From Actinomyces oris (GTDB lineage Bacteria > Actinomycetota > Actinomycetes > Actinomycetales > Actinomycetaceae), in NCBI RefSeq assembly GCF_001937665.1, contig NZ_MSKL01000007.1, positions 1 through 64,000 of the forward strand: a DNA stretch of 64,000 nucleotides, in the 5' to 3' direction. Within the stretch, counting starts at the first letter, position 1; each line of letters opens with the position of its first letter. Position numbers and translations under genes: made by a program. Positions 24,546 through 32,763 of this stretch are shown in pieces. Below the pieces are notes generated by a model. It ran no database searches. It was not told where the DNA came from and worked only from the letters and a program-made list of their open reading frames with translations.

Positions 24546-27184
24546 CGCAGCCGGTTCTCTCTCGTGCCGGTGCCTCCCCCTCCCGACAGCCACAGCCGCA
24601 GCCCGTATCCGCCGTGACCCCCGGGGAGCCCATCCCGTCCGCTCCGTCCTCCGCCGTACCAGCGTCGGTACCGGCATCGGAGCCGGAGCCCCCGGCCCTG
24701 GCCCAGCCCGCCGTGGCCCTGCCGACCCTCGTGCGCCTGGGCGGGCTCCCGGTGCGGGCCGTCCCCGAGACCAGCGCCGCCGTCATCGGCACCCTGGACT
24801 ACCTGCGCCGGCTCGACGAGGTGCTCGACGGCGCCGCGGAGCAGCTGCTCGACCCGCTCTACGAGATCGTCCCCACCCTGGACAAGACCGAGCGCCGCCC
24901 GGTCCTGCGCGCCAAGCGCTGCGTCTTCCAGGGGCGTGCCACCGACCTGTCCGAGGAGGTCCTGGCCGTCCTGCCCGCTGAGCTGCGCGCACTGCTGGAG
25001 CGCTGGGACGCCCTGGTGGCCCGCAAGGACGAGACCCGCGCGCGCCTGGCCGTCCTGGTCGACGTCGACCTGGACCGCAGCCGCGAGCTGCTGGCGGCCG
25101 GCCTCGACGAGCCCGGCTACCAGGAGGCCCTGGCGATCGCCGCCCCGGCCCTCATCTCCACCCTGGCCGCCCGCGGCCGCAGGCTCGAGGACCCCCGCGT
25201 CCTGCGCACCCTCTACACCCTGGCCACCCGGGCCGCCCTCAAGACCAGCCCCTTCTCGGGACTGACCACCGTCAACGAGGCGGGCCGGCCGTCCACCGGG
25301 CGCAGCCACCGCATGGTGGCCACCCACCTGGCCTACCGCATCCTGAGCGCCACCGCCCAGGACCTGGCCCCCGACAGCGCCCTCTACCTCGAGCCCGCCC
25401 CTGTGCGCCGGGCCTTCAGCGCCGCTCCCGGCGCAGGCGTGGCCGGCGCCTACGGCCAGTACCCGCCCAGTGAGGCCGAGGCGGAGGCGCTGAGCGTCCT
25501 CGGCGAGCACGAGTACGGCAACGGCATGGTCTTCCGCCAGGAGACCGTCCAGCCCGCCCGCTGGCTCCAGGAGACCCACGACGCCCTGACCGGCGGCGGC
25601 ATGCACGCCGTGCTCAGCGTGCGTGACGCCTGCGAGCGCGTGGGTGGCACCGACCCGCGCCTGCGCCTGGAGCGGCTGCTGGCCTCCGGCGCCATCGTGC
25701 CGCACGTGCCCTGGTACCGCGGGGAGAACCCCTTCCCGCTGCTGGCCGCCTCACTCTCACCGGAGCAGCAGCGCCAGTGGGGCAAGGACCTGGCCTGGCT
25801 GGCCCGGCTCGACGACGCCGTCGGCGCCGCCGACGGGCCCGGCCGTGCCGAGCTCCTCAACCGCACGGTGCGCCTGGCCGAGCGCGTCTTCCCCGACGGC
25901 GAGCTCGGCGAGCGCCCCAGCGGCTTCCTCTACGAGGACCGCGAGTCGACCCGCAGCTGGGTCGATCCCCTCGAGGACGCCCCCTTCGAGCAGGACGTCA
26001 AGACCCTGGGCGATCTCGCCGACCCCTGGGTGACCCGCTCCCACATCTACGACCTCATGGTGGCCCGGTTCGTCTCGCTGTTCGGCAACGGTGGGGTGTG
26101 CAAGGACCCGCTCGCCTTCTTCATGACCATCGCCCACGCCCCCGACGGCGACCAGGAGATGCTGCGCGCCGCCGGGCTCGACTACGCCGCCGGCCCCGAC
26201 ACGGAGCGTGCCGCCCTGTCCGGCGGGCTCTCCGGCTCGCCGAGGCACCTGGGCGCCTTCCTCCAGCCGGTGGCCCCCAGCGCCCGGACCTACGCCGCCG
26301 GCGGGGGGCTGACCGTCGTCAACGCCTTCACCAACGCCAACGGCTCCCTCCAGGCCCGCTTCCACCGGCTCCTGGGCTCCGGCTTCCGGGAGCGCCTGGC
26401 CACACGGATCCGCACCGCCTGGGGCACCGAGCGGGTCCTGGAGATCCAGGCCAGCACCGAGTGCAACACCGGTCAGGCCGTCTCCTGCGGGCTTCTGCCG
26501 CCGCTGGGCCTGCCCGGTGAGCCGGGGGCGCCGGACGCGGTCCCCCTCAGCTCCCTGCGGCTCGTCCACGACCCGGCCACGAGCACCCTGTTCCTGGCCG
26601 ACGACGCCGGGCCCGTGGGACTGGCCTACCTGGGCCTGACCCCCCAGTACCTCCTGGGCGGCTACCTGTCCTGGCTGGTGCTGCTGAGCGACCCGTGGTC
26701 CCGGCTGCCCCCGTTCGCGGATCACTGGACCAGCCGCCGTCGGGACCTGGGCGGGCCCCTGCCCGACGAGGTGATGCACTCCGAGCGGACCGTGGCCGGC
26801 CGGTTGGTGACCCGGCGCGAGTCCTGGACCTTCCCGGCCGACCAGATCGCCCCGCTCATGGACCGCGACCTGACCACGACCCTGCTGCACATGGACGACC
26901 TGCGCAAGCAGTGGGACATACCGACGGAGGTGTTCGTCCACCAGCACATGCCCTCCCAGGGCGCCACCTTCGACCAGCACAAGCCCCGCTACGTGGACCT
27001 CACCTCGCCGGTCTCGCTGTTGGCGCTGCGCGGCTGGATCGACCCCGGCGCCGCCCACATCAGCTTCGTCGAGGCCCTCCCGGCCCGCGGCCAGGCCCTG
27101 GGGCTCACCCAGGACGGTGAGCCGACGGTGGCCGAGTACCTGGTGGGACTCCAGTGGCCCAAGAACCTGGGAGGCATGGCATGA
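24542..27184 (+). CDS. LanB-type dehydratase, glutamylation domain
   Basis: An 880-residue protein matching the N-terminal (Lant_dehydr_N) part of class I lantibiotic dehydratases as found split in thiopeptide and goadsporin clusters. It transfers glutamate from glutamyl-tRNA to Ser/Thr hydroxyls of the precursor. The family signature RAALKTSPFSGLTTV is at about 230-244. Later landmarks are SHIYDLMVARFVSLFGNGG, VNAFTNANGSLQARFHRLLGSGF and RYVDLTSPVSLLALRGWI. The first 60 residues are a Pro/Ser/Ala-rich extension. Start at 24542 because it overlaps the previous stop (ATGA); the frame is open far upstream. The elimination domain is absent and is encoded by the next gene. Confidence 0.88.
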   Translation: MTQPVLSRAGASPSRQPQPQPVSAVTPGEPIPSAPSSAVPASVPASEPEPPALAQPAVALPTLVRLGGLPVRAVPETSAAVIGTLDYLRRLDEVLDGAAEQLLDPLYEIVPTLDKTERRPVLRAKRCVFQGRATDLSEEVLAVLPAELRALLERWDALVARKDETRARLAVLVDVDLDRSRELLAAGLDEPGYQEALAIAAPALISTLAARGRRLEDPRVLRTLYTLATRAALKTSPFSGLTTVNEAGRPSTGRSHRMVATHLAYRILSATAQDLAPDSALYLEPAPVRRAFSAAPGAGVAGAYGQYPPSEAEAEALSVLGEHEYGNGMVFRQETVQPARWLQETHDALTGGGMHAVLSVRDACERVGGTDPRLRLERLLASGAIVPHVPWYRGENPFPLLAASLSPEQQRQWGKDLAWLARLDDAVGAADGPGRAELLNRTVRLAERVFPDGELGERPSGFLYEDRESTRSWVDPLEDAPFEQDVKTLGDLADPWVTRSHIYDLMVARFVSLFGNGGVCKDPLAFFMTIAHAPDGDQEMLRAAGLDYAAGPDTERAALSGGLSGSPRHLGAFLQPVAPSARTYAAGGGLTVVNAFTNANGSLQARFHRLLGSGFRERLATRIRTAWGTERVLEIQASTECNTGQAVSCGLLPPLGLPGEPGAPDAVPLSSLRLVHDPATSTLFLADDAGPVGLAYLGLTPQYLLGGYLSWLVLLSDPWSRLPPFADHWTSRRRDLGGPLPDEVMHSERTVAGRLVTRRESWTFPADQIAPLMDRDLTTTLLHMDDLRKQWDIPTEVFVHQHMPSQGATFDQHKPRYVDLTSPVSLLALRGWIDPGAAHISFVEALPARGQALGLTQDGEPTVAEYLVGLQWPKNLGGMA

Positions 27185-28341
27185 GCACCTACGACGACGC
27201 CCAGCCCAACCGGCGGGAGCAGCGCAACCAGCCCAGCCGGCTCATCCGCTCCCGGAGGCTGCGCTGGCTCGGCGGGCGCTCGCGGGCCGGTGAGCAGGCG
27301 GAGCGCTCCGAGGCCGGTCAGCCCGGTCAGGGCGCCTCGACCCCGCAGGTGGGTGGATCGATCCCGGGGATCCAGCCCCTGGAGATGGCGGCCGCCGACT
27401 TCGGCAACCTGCGCGCCCAGCACAGCTCGATGCGTCAGCGGGGGGCGGCGCTGGCCAACCAGCATGAGAGCGTCGGCTGGCTGTACGCGCGGATCTACTG
27501 CGCCGGCGGGGACGACACCGACGCCCTGCTGCCCGAGATCGCCCAGTGGCTGGCCCGGGCCCGCGGACAGTGGGACATCCGCTCGGCACACTTCCTGCGC
27601 TTCGTCGACCTGCGCGGGCACCACATCCGGCTGCGGCTCAAGGCCGTTGAGGGTGTCCTGGACGACGCCTACGCGAGCATGAGCGAGCTGGGGGCCGTGG
27701 CCCAGCGCACCGAGGTGCGCACGGTCGAGCGCCTCGTCACCGACCCGATGACCGGCGGGATCGGTGCCAGCCGGCCCGGCATCACCTTCGGTGTCTACGG
27801 CCCCGAGTACGACAAGTACGGGGGAGTGGCCGGCGTCGAGGAGGCCGAGCGGCACTTCTACGTCTCCAGCCGATGGTGCCTGGACCACCAGGTCTGGCAG
27901 ATCCCGCGGCCGGTGCCGCGGGCGGCTCTGGCGGCGCGGTTCCTGGCTCTGGCGGCCCGCAGCGCGCCGCTGCCCGAGGCCGAGCTGCTCTCCGCCCACC
28001 TGCGGATGTGGGGCTCGCGGCTTCCCGCGCACCTGCGTGACGGCAGCGCCCTGGGGCCGATCGTCCAGCAGCTGCTGGAGGTCATCGAGTTCCAGTTCGA
28101 TGAGATCCCGTCCTGGAGTCAGGCGGCCGCTGCCGTCGGCGAGCTGGCAGACGACGCCGGACGCGCCATCGGGGTCATGGGGGCGGGCACCGGCGGCCGT
28201 CGGGCCCTGGACCTGCTGCACATCGACGTCAACCGGCTCGGCCTCAACCCGGCCGAGGAGTGCATCGCCGGGCTGTGCGCCCGTCAGCTCCTGACCGGGG
28301 GCGCCGTGCCCCCGGCCCAGCCTTCAGTCGCCGTCGGGTAG
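27181..28341 (+). CDS. SpaB_C-type protein (glutamate eliminase or pyridine synthase)
   Basis: A 386-residue protein with the thiopeptide-type biosynthesis (SpaB_C) domain from about residue 98: GWLYARIYCAGGDDTDALLPEI, then RFVDLRGHHIRLRL (146-153) and FGVYGPEYDKYGGVAGVEEAERHFYVSS (203-230). In split class I systems such a protein removes glutamate to form dehydroalanine; a homologous version closes the pyridine ring of thiopeptides. With only one copy here, elimination is the safer assignment. The first 95 residues are a basic, polar extension. ATG 27181 overlaps the LanB stop. It is the last gene of the operon. Confidence 0.85.
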   Translation: MSTYDDAQPNRREQRNQPSRLIRSRRLRWLGGRSRAGEQAERSEAGQPGQGASTPQVGGSIPGIQPLEMAAADFGNLRAQHSSMRQRGAALANQHESVGWLYARIYCAGGDDTDALLPEIAQWLARARGQWDIRSAHFLRFVDLRGHHIRLRLKAVEGVLDDAYASMSELGAVAQRTEVRTVERLVTDPMTGGIGASRPGITFGVYGPEYDKYGGVAGVEEAERHFYVSSRWCLDHQVWQIPRPVPRAALAARFLALAARSAPLPEAELLSAHLRMWGSRLPAHLRDGSALGPIVQQLLEVIEFQFDEIPSWSQAAAAVGELADDAGRAIGVMGAGTGGRRALDLLHIDVNRLGLNPAEECIAGLCARQLLTGGAVPPAQPSVAVG

Positions 28342-28379
28342 CCGCGCGCCGCCCTGCCGGAACCCTGAAACGCGCCGAG

Positions 28380-28492
28380 GTGTCCATGAGATGGGGCCCT
28401 GAGTGTCGATGAAGGGCTGGAAGTGTCCATGAAGTGTCGATGAAGTGTTCATGAAGGGCCGCAGAGTGTCGATGAAGGGCTGGAAGTGTCCA
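28380..28492 (+). repeat. Array of GTGTC(G/C)ATGAAG direct repeats
   Basis: At least six copies of an approximately 11-nt unit GTGTC(G/C)ATGA(A)G occur between 28380 and 28477. One 29-bp block (28401-28429) is repeated exactly at 28464-28492. The array lies in the 297-bp gap between the RiPP operon and the convergent purB gene, which holds no gene. Confidence 0.85.
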
Positions 28493-28607
28493 CGGTGCTG
28501 ACATCAACACTGCGCTGACCTCCCAGCCTGAGAAGAAACCCCGGGATTCCAACGTTCTGTGTCAGGTGCTTCGAGGGTCGGCGCGCTGATGTCAGCACCG
28601 TGGACAC
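28486..28607. repeat. 21-bp perfect inverted repeat flanking 80 bp
   Basis: Positions 28486-28506 (core CCACGGTGCTGAC) and 28587-28607 are exact reverse complements. The 80 bp between them have no reading frame of interest. It could form a long stem-loop ending the operon, or be the ends of a decayed small mobile element. Confidence 0.85.
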
Positions 28608-28637
28608 CCGGCCATTGCCGGACCCGCCGGCGCGCCC

Positions 28638-30092
28638 TCAGTCGTCCAGGTGGGAGACGAGCTCGGCGGCCAGACCCGTGTAGGTGGCGGGCGTCAGGGC
28701 GAGCAGTCGCGCCTCGACGTCGTCGGGCATGCCGAGCCCGGAGATGAACTCGCGCATCCCCTCGGGCGTGACCTTCTTGCCGCGGGTGAGCTCCTTGAGG
28801 CGCTCGTAGGGGTCGGCCATGCCGGTCGCCCCGGCGACAGCGGCCGCCCGCATGGCCTGCTGGACGGGTTCGCCGAGCACCTCCCAGGTGGCGTCGAGGT
28901 CCTCCTCCAGGCGGGCGCGGTCGACGTCGAGCCCGGCCAGGCCCCGGCGGATGTTGTCCACGGCCAGCAGCGAGTGCCCCAGGGCCACGCCCACGTTGCG
29001 CTGCGTGGTGGAGTCGGTGAGGTCCCGCTGGAGGCGGGAGGTGACGAGCGTGGCGGCCAGCGTGTCCAGCAGCGAGCAGGAGATCTCCAGGTTGGCCTCG
29101 CCGTTCTCGAAGCGGATCGGGTTGACCTTGTGCGGCATGGTCGACGAGCCGGTGGAGCCCTGCGCGCTCAGGCGCTGGTGGAAGTAGCCCAGGGAGATGT
29201 AGGTCCACACATCCGTGGCCAGGTTGTGGGCGATCCGGTTGAAGCGGGCGACGTCGGAGTAGAGCTCGGCCTGCCAGTCGTGGGACTCGATCTGCGTGGT
29301 CAGCGGGTTCCAGGTCAGGCCCAGGTGCTCCACGAAGCCGCGACCCACGGCCTGCCAGTCGGCGCCGGGAACGGAGACGACGTGCGCGCCGAAGGTGCCG
29401 GTGGCGCCATTGATCTTGCCCAGGTACTCGGTGGACTCGACGCGGCGCACCTGACGGCGCAGCCGGTGGGCCAGGACCGCCAGCTCCTTGCCGAGCGTGG
29501 TGGGGGTGGCCGGCTGGCCGTGCGTGCGCGCCAGCATGGCGGCGTCGCCGTACTCGTGGGCCATGGCGGCCAGGTCCTCGACCAGCCCGCACGCGGCCGG
29601 CAGCCACACCTGCTCGATGGCGGCGCGGATCGTCAGGGCGTAGGAGAGGTTGTTGATGTCCTCGCTGGTGCAGAAGATGTGGACGATCTCGCCGACCGTG
29701 GGCAGCACGGTGGGGCCGCCGTCGGCGCCGACGACGCCGGGGGCCTGGGCGGCCGCGGTCAGGCGCCGTTTGAGGAGGTACTCGACGGCCTTGACGTCGT
29801 GGCGGGTCTCGGCCTCGATGACGCCGAGCTCGGCGATCTCCTGGGCCCCGAAGTCCTCGACGACACCGCGCAGGTAGGCCTTCTCCGTCTCACTCAGGCG
29901 AGGGGCGCCGGGCAGGACGCCGCCGTCGGTGAGGTGGATGAGCCACTCGACCTCGACCTGCAGGCGGGCCCGGTTGAGCGCGGCCTCGGAGAGGTGATTG
30001 ACCAGTGGGGCGGCGACGGCGCGGTAGCGGCCGTCCAGGGGGCCCAGAGCGATGGCGGGGGAGATGGTGGAGAGATCGGCCATGCCGCTCAT
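28638..30092 (-). CDS. purB: Adenylosuccinate lyase
   Basis: A 484-residue fumarase/aspartase-superfamily enzyme that cleaves SAICAR and adenylosuccinate in purine synthesis. It opens with the PurB hallmark ALGPLDGRY and carries HIFCTSEDINNLSYAL, MLARTHGQPATPTTLGKEL (catalytic His region) and the signature GSSTMPHKVNPIRFEN, whose mobile loop holds the catalytic Ser. Length and the N-terminal motif match the longer E. coli-type PurB rather than the short Bacillus type. The ATG at 30092 overlaps the stop of the upstream small membrane protein gene (ATGA), so the two are translationally coupled. Confidence 0.97.
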   Translation of the reverse strand: MSGMADLSTISPAIALGPLDGRYRAVAAPLVNHLSEAALNRARLQVEVEWLIHLTDGGVLPGAPRLSETEKAYLRGVVEDFGAQEIAELGVIEAETRHDVKAVEYLLKRRLTAAAQAPGVVGADGGPTVLPTVGEIVHIFCTSEDINNLSYALTIRAAIEQVWLPAACGLVEDLAAMAHEYGDAAMLARTHGQPATPTTLGKELAVLAHRLRRQVRRVESTEYLGKINGATGTFGAHVVSVPGADWQAVGRGFVEHLGLTWNPLTTQIESHDWQAELYSDVARFNRIAHNLATDVWTYISLGYFHQRLSAQGSTGSSTMPHKVNPIRFENGEANLEISCSLLDTLAATLVTSRLQRDLTDSTTQRNVGVALGHSLLAVDNIRRGLAGLDVDRARLEEDLDATWEVLGEPVQQAMRAAAVAGATGMADPYERLKELTRGKKVTPEGMREFISGLGMPDDVEARLLALTPATYTGLAAELVSHLDD

Positions 30093-30499
30093 TGTGGCAG
30101 GTTGCCACCGATCTCTGCGAGCGGGGCGTCCTGGGCGGTGACGAGGACGGGCTGCGCCTCGGGCCGGCGGTGGCGGTAGGCGTTCACGATGACATAGAGC
30201 AGGATGCCGGCCGACGGCAGGTTGATGGCGGCAGCGGGCTCATGGCTGTAGAAGCCGTGACCGAGCAGAGCGGTCGCCAGCCCCAGGCCGATGACGGCCA
30301 GCGCGAGGACCGAGGGGCCCGGGATGCGCTGCGACGGCTCGGCACGCTGAACGTGCTGGGCCTGGAGAAGGATGAGACTGACCGTCAGCAGGCTCAGAGG
30401 GGTCAGGAGGGAGGTTTGCCAACCGAACAGGCCGCCACCGACGGTCAGGGCCAGGACGGTGGTGGCAAGCGTGAAGACGACTGGAGGGAGGAGTCGCAT
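30089..30499 (-). CDS. Small membrane protein A (paralogue of 31350-31721)
   Basis: A 136-residue membrane protein with four hydrophobic segments: LLPPVVFTLATTVLALTVGGGLFGWQ, LTPLSLLTVSLILLQAQ, VLALAVIGLGLATALLGHGFY and INLPSAGILLYVIVNAYRHRR. The pattern MRLLPP...GWQ...SLLTVSLILLQAQ is shared with the protein at 31350-31721, so the two are paralogues on either side of an acetyltransferase gene. No catalytic motif is seen. It is coupled to purB through a 4-nt overlap. The start at 30499 has GAGG about 9 nt upstream; the open frame extends to 30598 without a better site. Confidence 0.75.
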   Translation of the reverse strand: MRLLPPVVFTLATTVLALTVGGGLFGWQTSLLTPLSLLTVSLILLQAQHVQRAEPSQRIPGPSVLALAVIGLGLATALLGHGFYSHEPAAAINLPSAGILLYVIVNAYRHRRPEAQPVLVTAQDAPLAEIGGNLPQ

Positions 30500-30735
30500 G
30501 ATAGATGACCTCGTAGGGCGGACATGGTGGGGAATGGTATGACCGGGCAAAATCCTGCCGGATTCTTGTGGCATTTTCAACAAGTGGTCCATCGTCATTG
30601 GTGGGGAGCACTACCCAGTTGCCGTCACCCTATACGGCATGCCGTCCCTGGAACTGTGAAATCAGCCCTGACCAGGGAGAATGCAATGTGTCCGTGACGC
30701 CATAGGTGCCGTGCGGGTCAGTGGATAATGCGGTT

Positions 30736-31212
30736 ATGACGACGGACCGGGTCCAGCACGGAGCGGCAGTCAGAGTTCTGGTGGAGCAGGACCTGGCCAG
30801 TGAGCAGATGCTGGCTCTTATGCGCGAGGCCGCGGGACTGCCCGACGCCGAGCTGCGCAGGATCATTGCTGAGGAGCTAGTGCTCATGGAGGTCGTGGGT
30901 ACGGGCCCGCGGGGCGCGCCCACGTCGGTAGCTGCCTACGTGTCTCGACCCGATGGCGTCGTGTTGGAGTACATTGCCGTGGCTCCGGGGCTACGTGGCG
31001 ACGGAATCGGGCGGGCGCTCGTTGATGCCCTTGCCAGTGCGTCGGGGCAGGTCGTCGCCGAGACCGACGACGACGCCGTCGGCTTCTACCGGGCGCTCGA
31101 CTTCGATATCGACTCTGCGCCGTTGGACCCGCGCTGGCCGGGGCGCCGCCGCTACCGATGCGTGCGGCGGCCCCTCCCCCGAACGGCACGTGCCGAGAAC
31201 TGCGATTCCTGA
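30736..31212 (+). CDS. GNAT-family acetyltransferase
   Basis: A 158-residue protein with the GNAT acetyl-CoA core: VVLEYIAVAPGLRGDGIGRALVDAL, where RGDGIG is the Q/RxxGxG/A pyrophosphate-binding loop, followed by a C-terminal VGFYRALDFDID that is the usual last strand-helix unit. The N-terminal half is helical and acidic. The substrate is unknown. ATG 30736 was chosen over one at 30706 because the earlier start adds only a non-conserved MPCGSVDNAV. It is flanked by the two paralogous membrane protein genes on the other strand. Confidence 0.85.
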   Translation: MTTDRVQHGAAVRVLVEQDLASEQMLALMREAAGLPDAELRRIIAEELVLMEVVGTGPRGAPTSVAAYVSRPDGVVLEYIAVAPGLRGDGIGRALVDALASASGQVVAETDDDAVGFYRALDFDIDSAPLDPRWPGRRRYRCVRRPLPRTARAENCDS

Positions 31213-31349
31213 CGACGACGTACTTCTCCCACGGATGACTGCGGTCCGTCCCCAGTCATCTGCGGGAGAACGCAGTCCTCGCGGCGCAAGTACGTTCTCG
31301 ATCGACCTCGTCGAGGAGTCTGGTGGCCGAGGCCGGCGGGTGACGGGGC

Positions 31350-31721
31350 CTATCGGGGCGAGGGCTTGCTTGCGGCGACCTCACGGGGCCGCCGGTCCCT
31401 CAGGCTGCGCACCAGGACGTAACCCAGCAGAACCAGTTCGGGCAGGATGAGGAGCGCGACGACGTCGGACCGGTAGAGGCCGCGCGCGAGAACGAGCCCG
31501 GAGAGGACGAGTCCGGCGATCCCCAGCAACCGGATTCCCGACGGCGACAGGTTGCGCTCGCCCGGATCTGAGGTCTGGGCTTGCAGCAGAACCAGGCCGA
31601 GCAGGAGCAAGCACAGCGATGTGTTGAGGCTGCTGAACTGCCACCCGAGAAACAGGTTCCCGATCGAGGTGACCAGGACAGTGAGGGCGAGGACAACGAT
31701 GGCGGGCTTGATGAGTCGCAT
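31350..31721 (-). CDS. Small membrane protein B (paralogue of 30089-30499)
   Basis: A 123-residue protein with four hydrophobic segments and the same plan as the gene at 30089-30499: MRLIKPAIVVLALTVLVTSIGNLFLGWQ, then LCLLLLGLVLLQAQ, a third helix around LLGIAGLVLSGLVLARGLY and a last one, LLILPELVLLGYVLVRSLRDRR, ending in a basic tail. The shared GWQ and LLQAQ motifs and loop lengths make common descent clear. Function unknown. A frame extension to 31781 is possible but adds a polar stretch out of character with the paralogue. Confidence 0.75.
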   Translation of the reverse strand: MRLIKPAIVVLALTVLVTSIGNLFLGWQFSSLNTSLCLLLLGLVLLQAQTSDPGERNLSPSGIRLLGIAGLVLSGLVLARGLYRSDVVALLILPELVLLGYVLVRSLRDRRPREVAASKPSPR

Positions 31722-31799
31722 GGAGAGCACCCCGGTGAACAGATCGCGACGATGAACGGCCTCAGGATACGTCCGCTTCACGTCCGGTGGGGCTTTGGG

Positions 31800-32561
31800 T
31801 CAGGCCTCAGGGGCTGCTGTGCCCATGGAGCGGCCGCGGATCCAGTAGGCCTGGTGCTGGATGCTGCGCCGGCTCATGCCCGAGGCGATCAGGTGGCGCC
31901 GTACCGCCTTGGTGGCGCTGCTCTCCAAGGCGATGAAGACCCAATCCAGGGCCAGGTCCCCGGTGTCCGCCCACAGGGTGCGGTCGACGGCGGCCAACAG
32001 CTTCTCCTCAGAGACCTCGGGGTTCACGCGGATGAGCCGATGGTCGCGCGCGGCCAGGGGAAGGAAGCCGGCCTCGGGCGCCAGCATGACGACGGTGGCC
32101 GGGCTGCTCGTCGGGGAGGCGGCCACGGCGTCGGCGAGTGCGGGAGCGGAGGCCTGGTCGCCCACCAGCAGCATCCGGTCGCCGGGGGACGGTGGGCGGT
32201 AGCTGGTGCCGCCCATCATCTGGACGGATACGGTGGCTCCCGGCTTGACCCGCTTCGCCCACCGCGACGCCGGGCCGCTGGGCTCATGGTGCAGGACCAG
32301 GATGATGGCGGTGGCGTGTTCGCGGTTGATGCGGGTGAGGGTGTAGGCGCGCTGGTGCTGGCGGCCACCCTGATGGATCCACATCCGCGCCCAGGCGGTG
32401 GGCGGCAGTATGGCGGTGTTGGCGCCCAGCAGGCTCGGGCAGTGGACGGTCAGCTCCGTGTAGGGTGCCAGCTCGCGCACCCCGGTCACCGTGAGCTTGT
32501 GCTCCGGCACCCGCAGTGCCTTGAGTACTGTGCCTTGAAATCCCCTCCCACCACGTGCCAT
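31800..32561 (-). CDS. Siderophore-interacting protein (FAD-binding ferric-siderophore reductase)
   Basis: A 253-residue member of the ViuB/SIP family, which uses flavin and NAD(P)H to reduce ferric siderophores in the cytoplasm and release iron. The FAD-binding motif is RAYTLTR at 71-77, preceded by PPTAWARMWIHQGGRQHQ. The NAD(P)H-binding half follows with MLLVGDQASAPALADAV, TVVMLAPEAGFLPL and ALDWVFIALESSATKAVRRHLI, and it ends with the family's YWIRGRS. A candidate iron-regulator box lies 42-60 bp upstream. It stands alone, with no siderophore transporter next to it. Confidence 0.9.
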   Translation of the reverse strand: MARGGRGFQGTVLKALRVPEHKLTVTGVRELAPYTELTVHCPSLLGANTAILPPTAWARMWIHQGGRQHQRAYTLTRINREHATAIILVLHHEPSGPASRWAKRVKPGATVSVQMMGGTSYRPPSPGDRMLLVGDQASAPALADAVAASPTSSPATVVMLAPEAGFLPLAARDHRLIRVNPEVSEEKLLAAVDRTLWADTGDLALDWVFIALESSATKAVRRHLIASGMSRRSIQHQAYWIRGRSMGTAAPEA

Positions 32562-32602
32562 CTGCGTGCTCGCCTCCCGGTCGTCTGATCTCGCGTGATC
32601 TC

Positions 32603-32621
32603 ACGCTAAGGCGAACCATAA
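32603..32621 (-). promoter_or_regulatory. Candidate DtxR/IdeR-type iron box
   Basis: Read on the minus strand, TTATGGTTCGCCTTAGCGT keeps the GGTT-GCCT-A core of the 19-bp DtxR/IdeR operator but is degenerate at its ends. Its place just upstream of an iron-release gene is what makes it plausible. Confidence 0.45.
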
Positions 32622-32763
32622 CCGGAATGGATGTGGGATTCCTTAGGGACCCCTGCCGAGAACAGCGGAGAAAATGCCGAAAGAATTCCGGTAGCGCCCG
32701 GGGTGGAGGAGGTGACATACCGGGGTGCCGTCGCCGGAGGGCCTGTGCCGGTGAGCCGCCGCC

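Noticed and set aside
18144-28341. Confident thiopeptide naming (for example a thiomuracin or thiocillin relative)
   Set aside because: Only one SpaB_C protein is encoded and the core sequence does not resemble known thiopeptide cores, so the class is left open.
28380-28492. Possible CRISPR array in the gap before purB
   Set aside because: Units are only about 11-12 nt, spacing is irregular from 11 to over 20 nt, spacers are themselves repetitive, and no cas gene is present.
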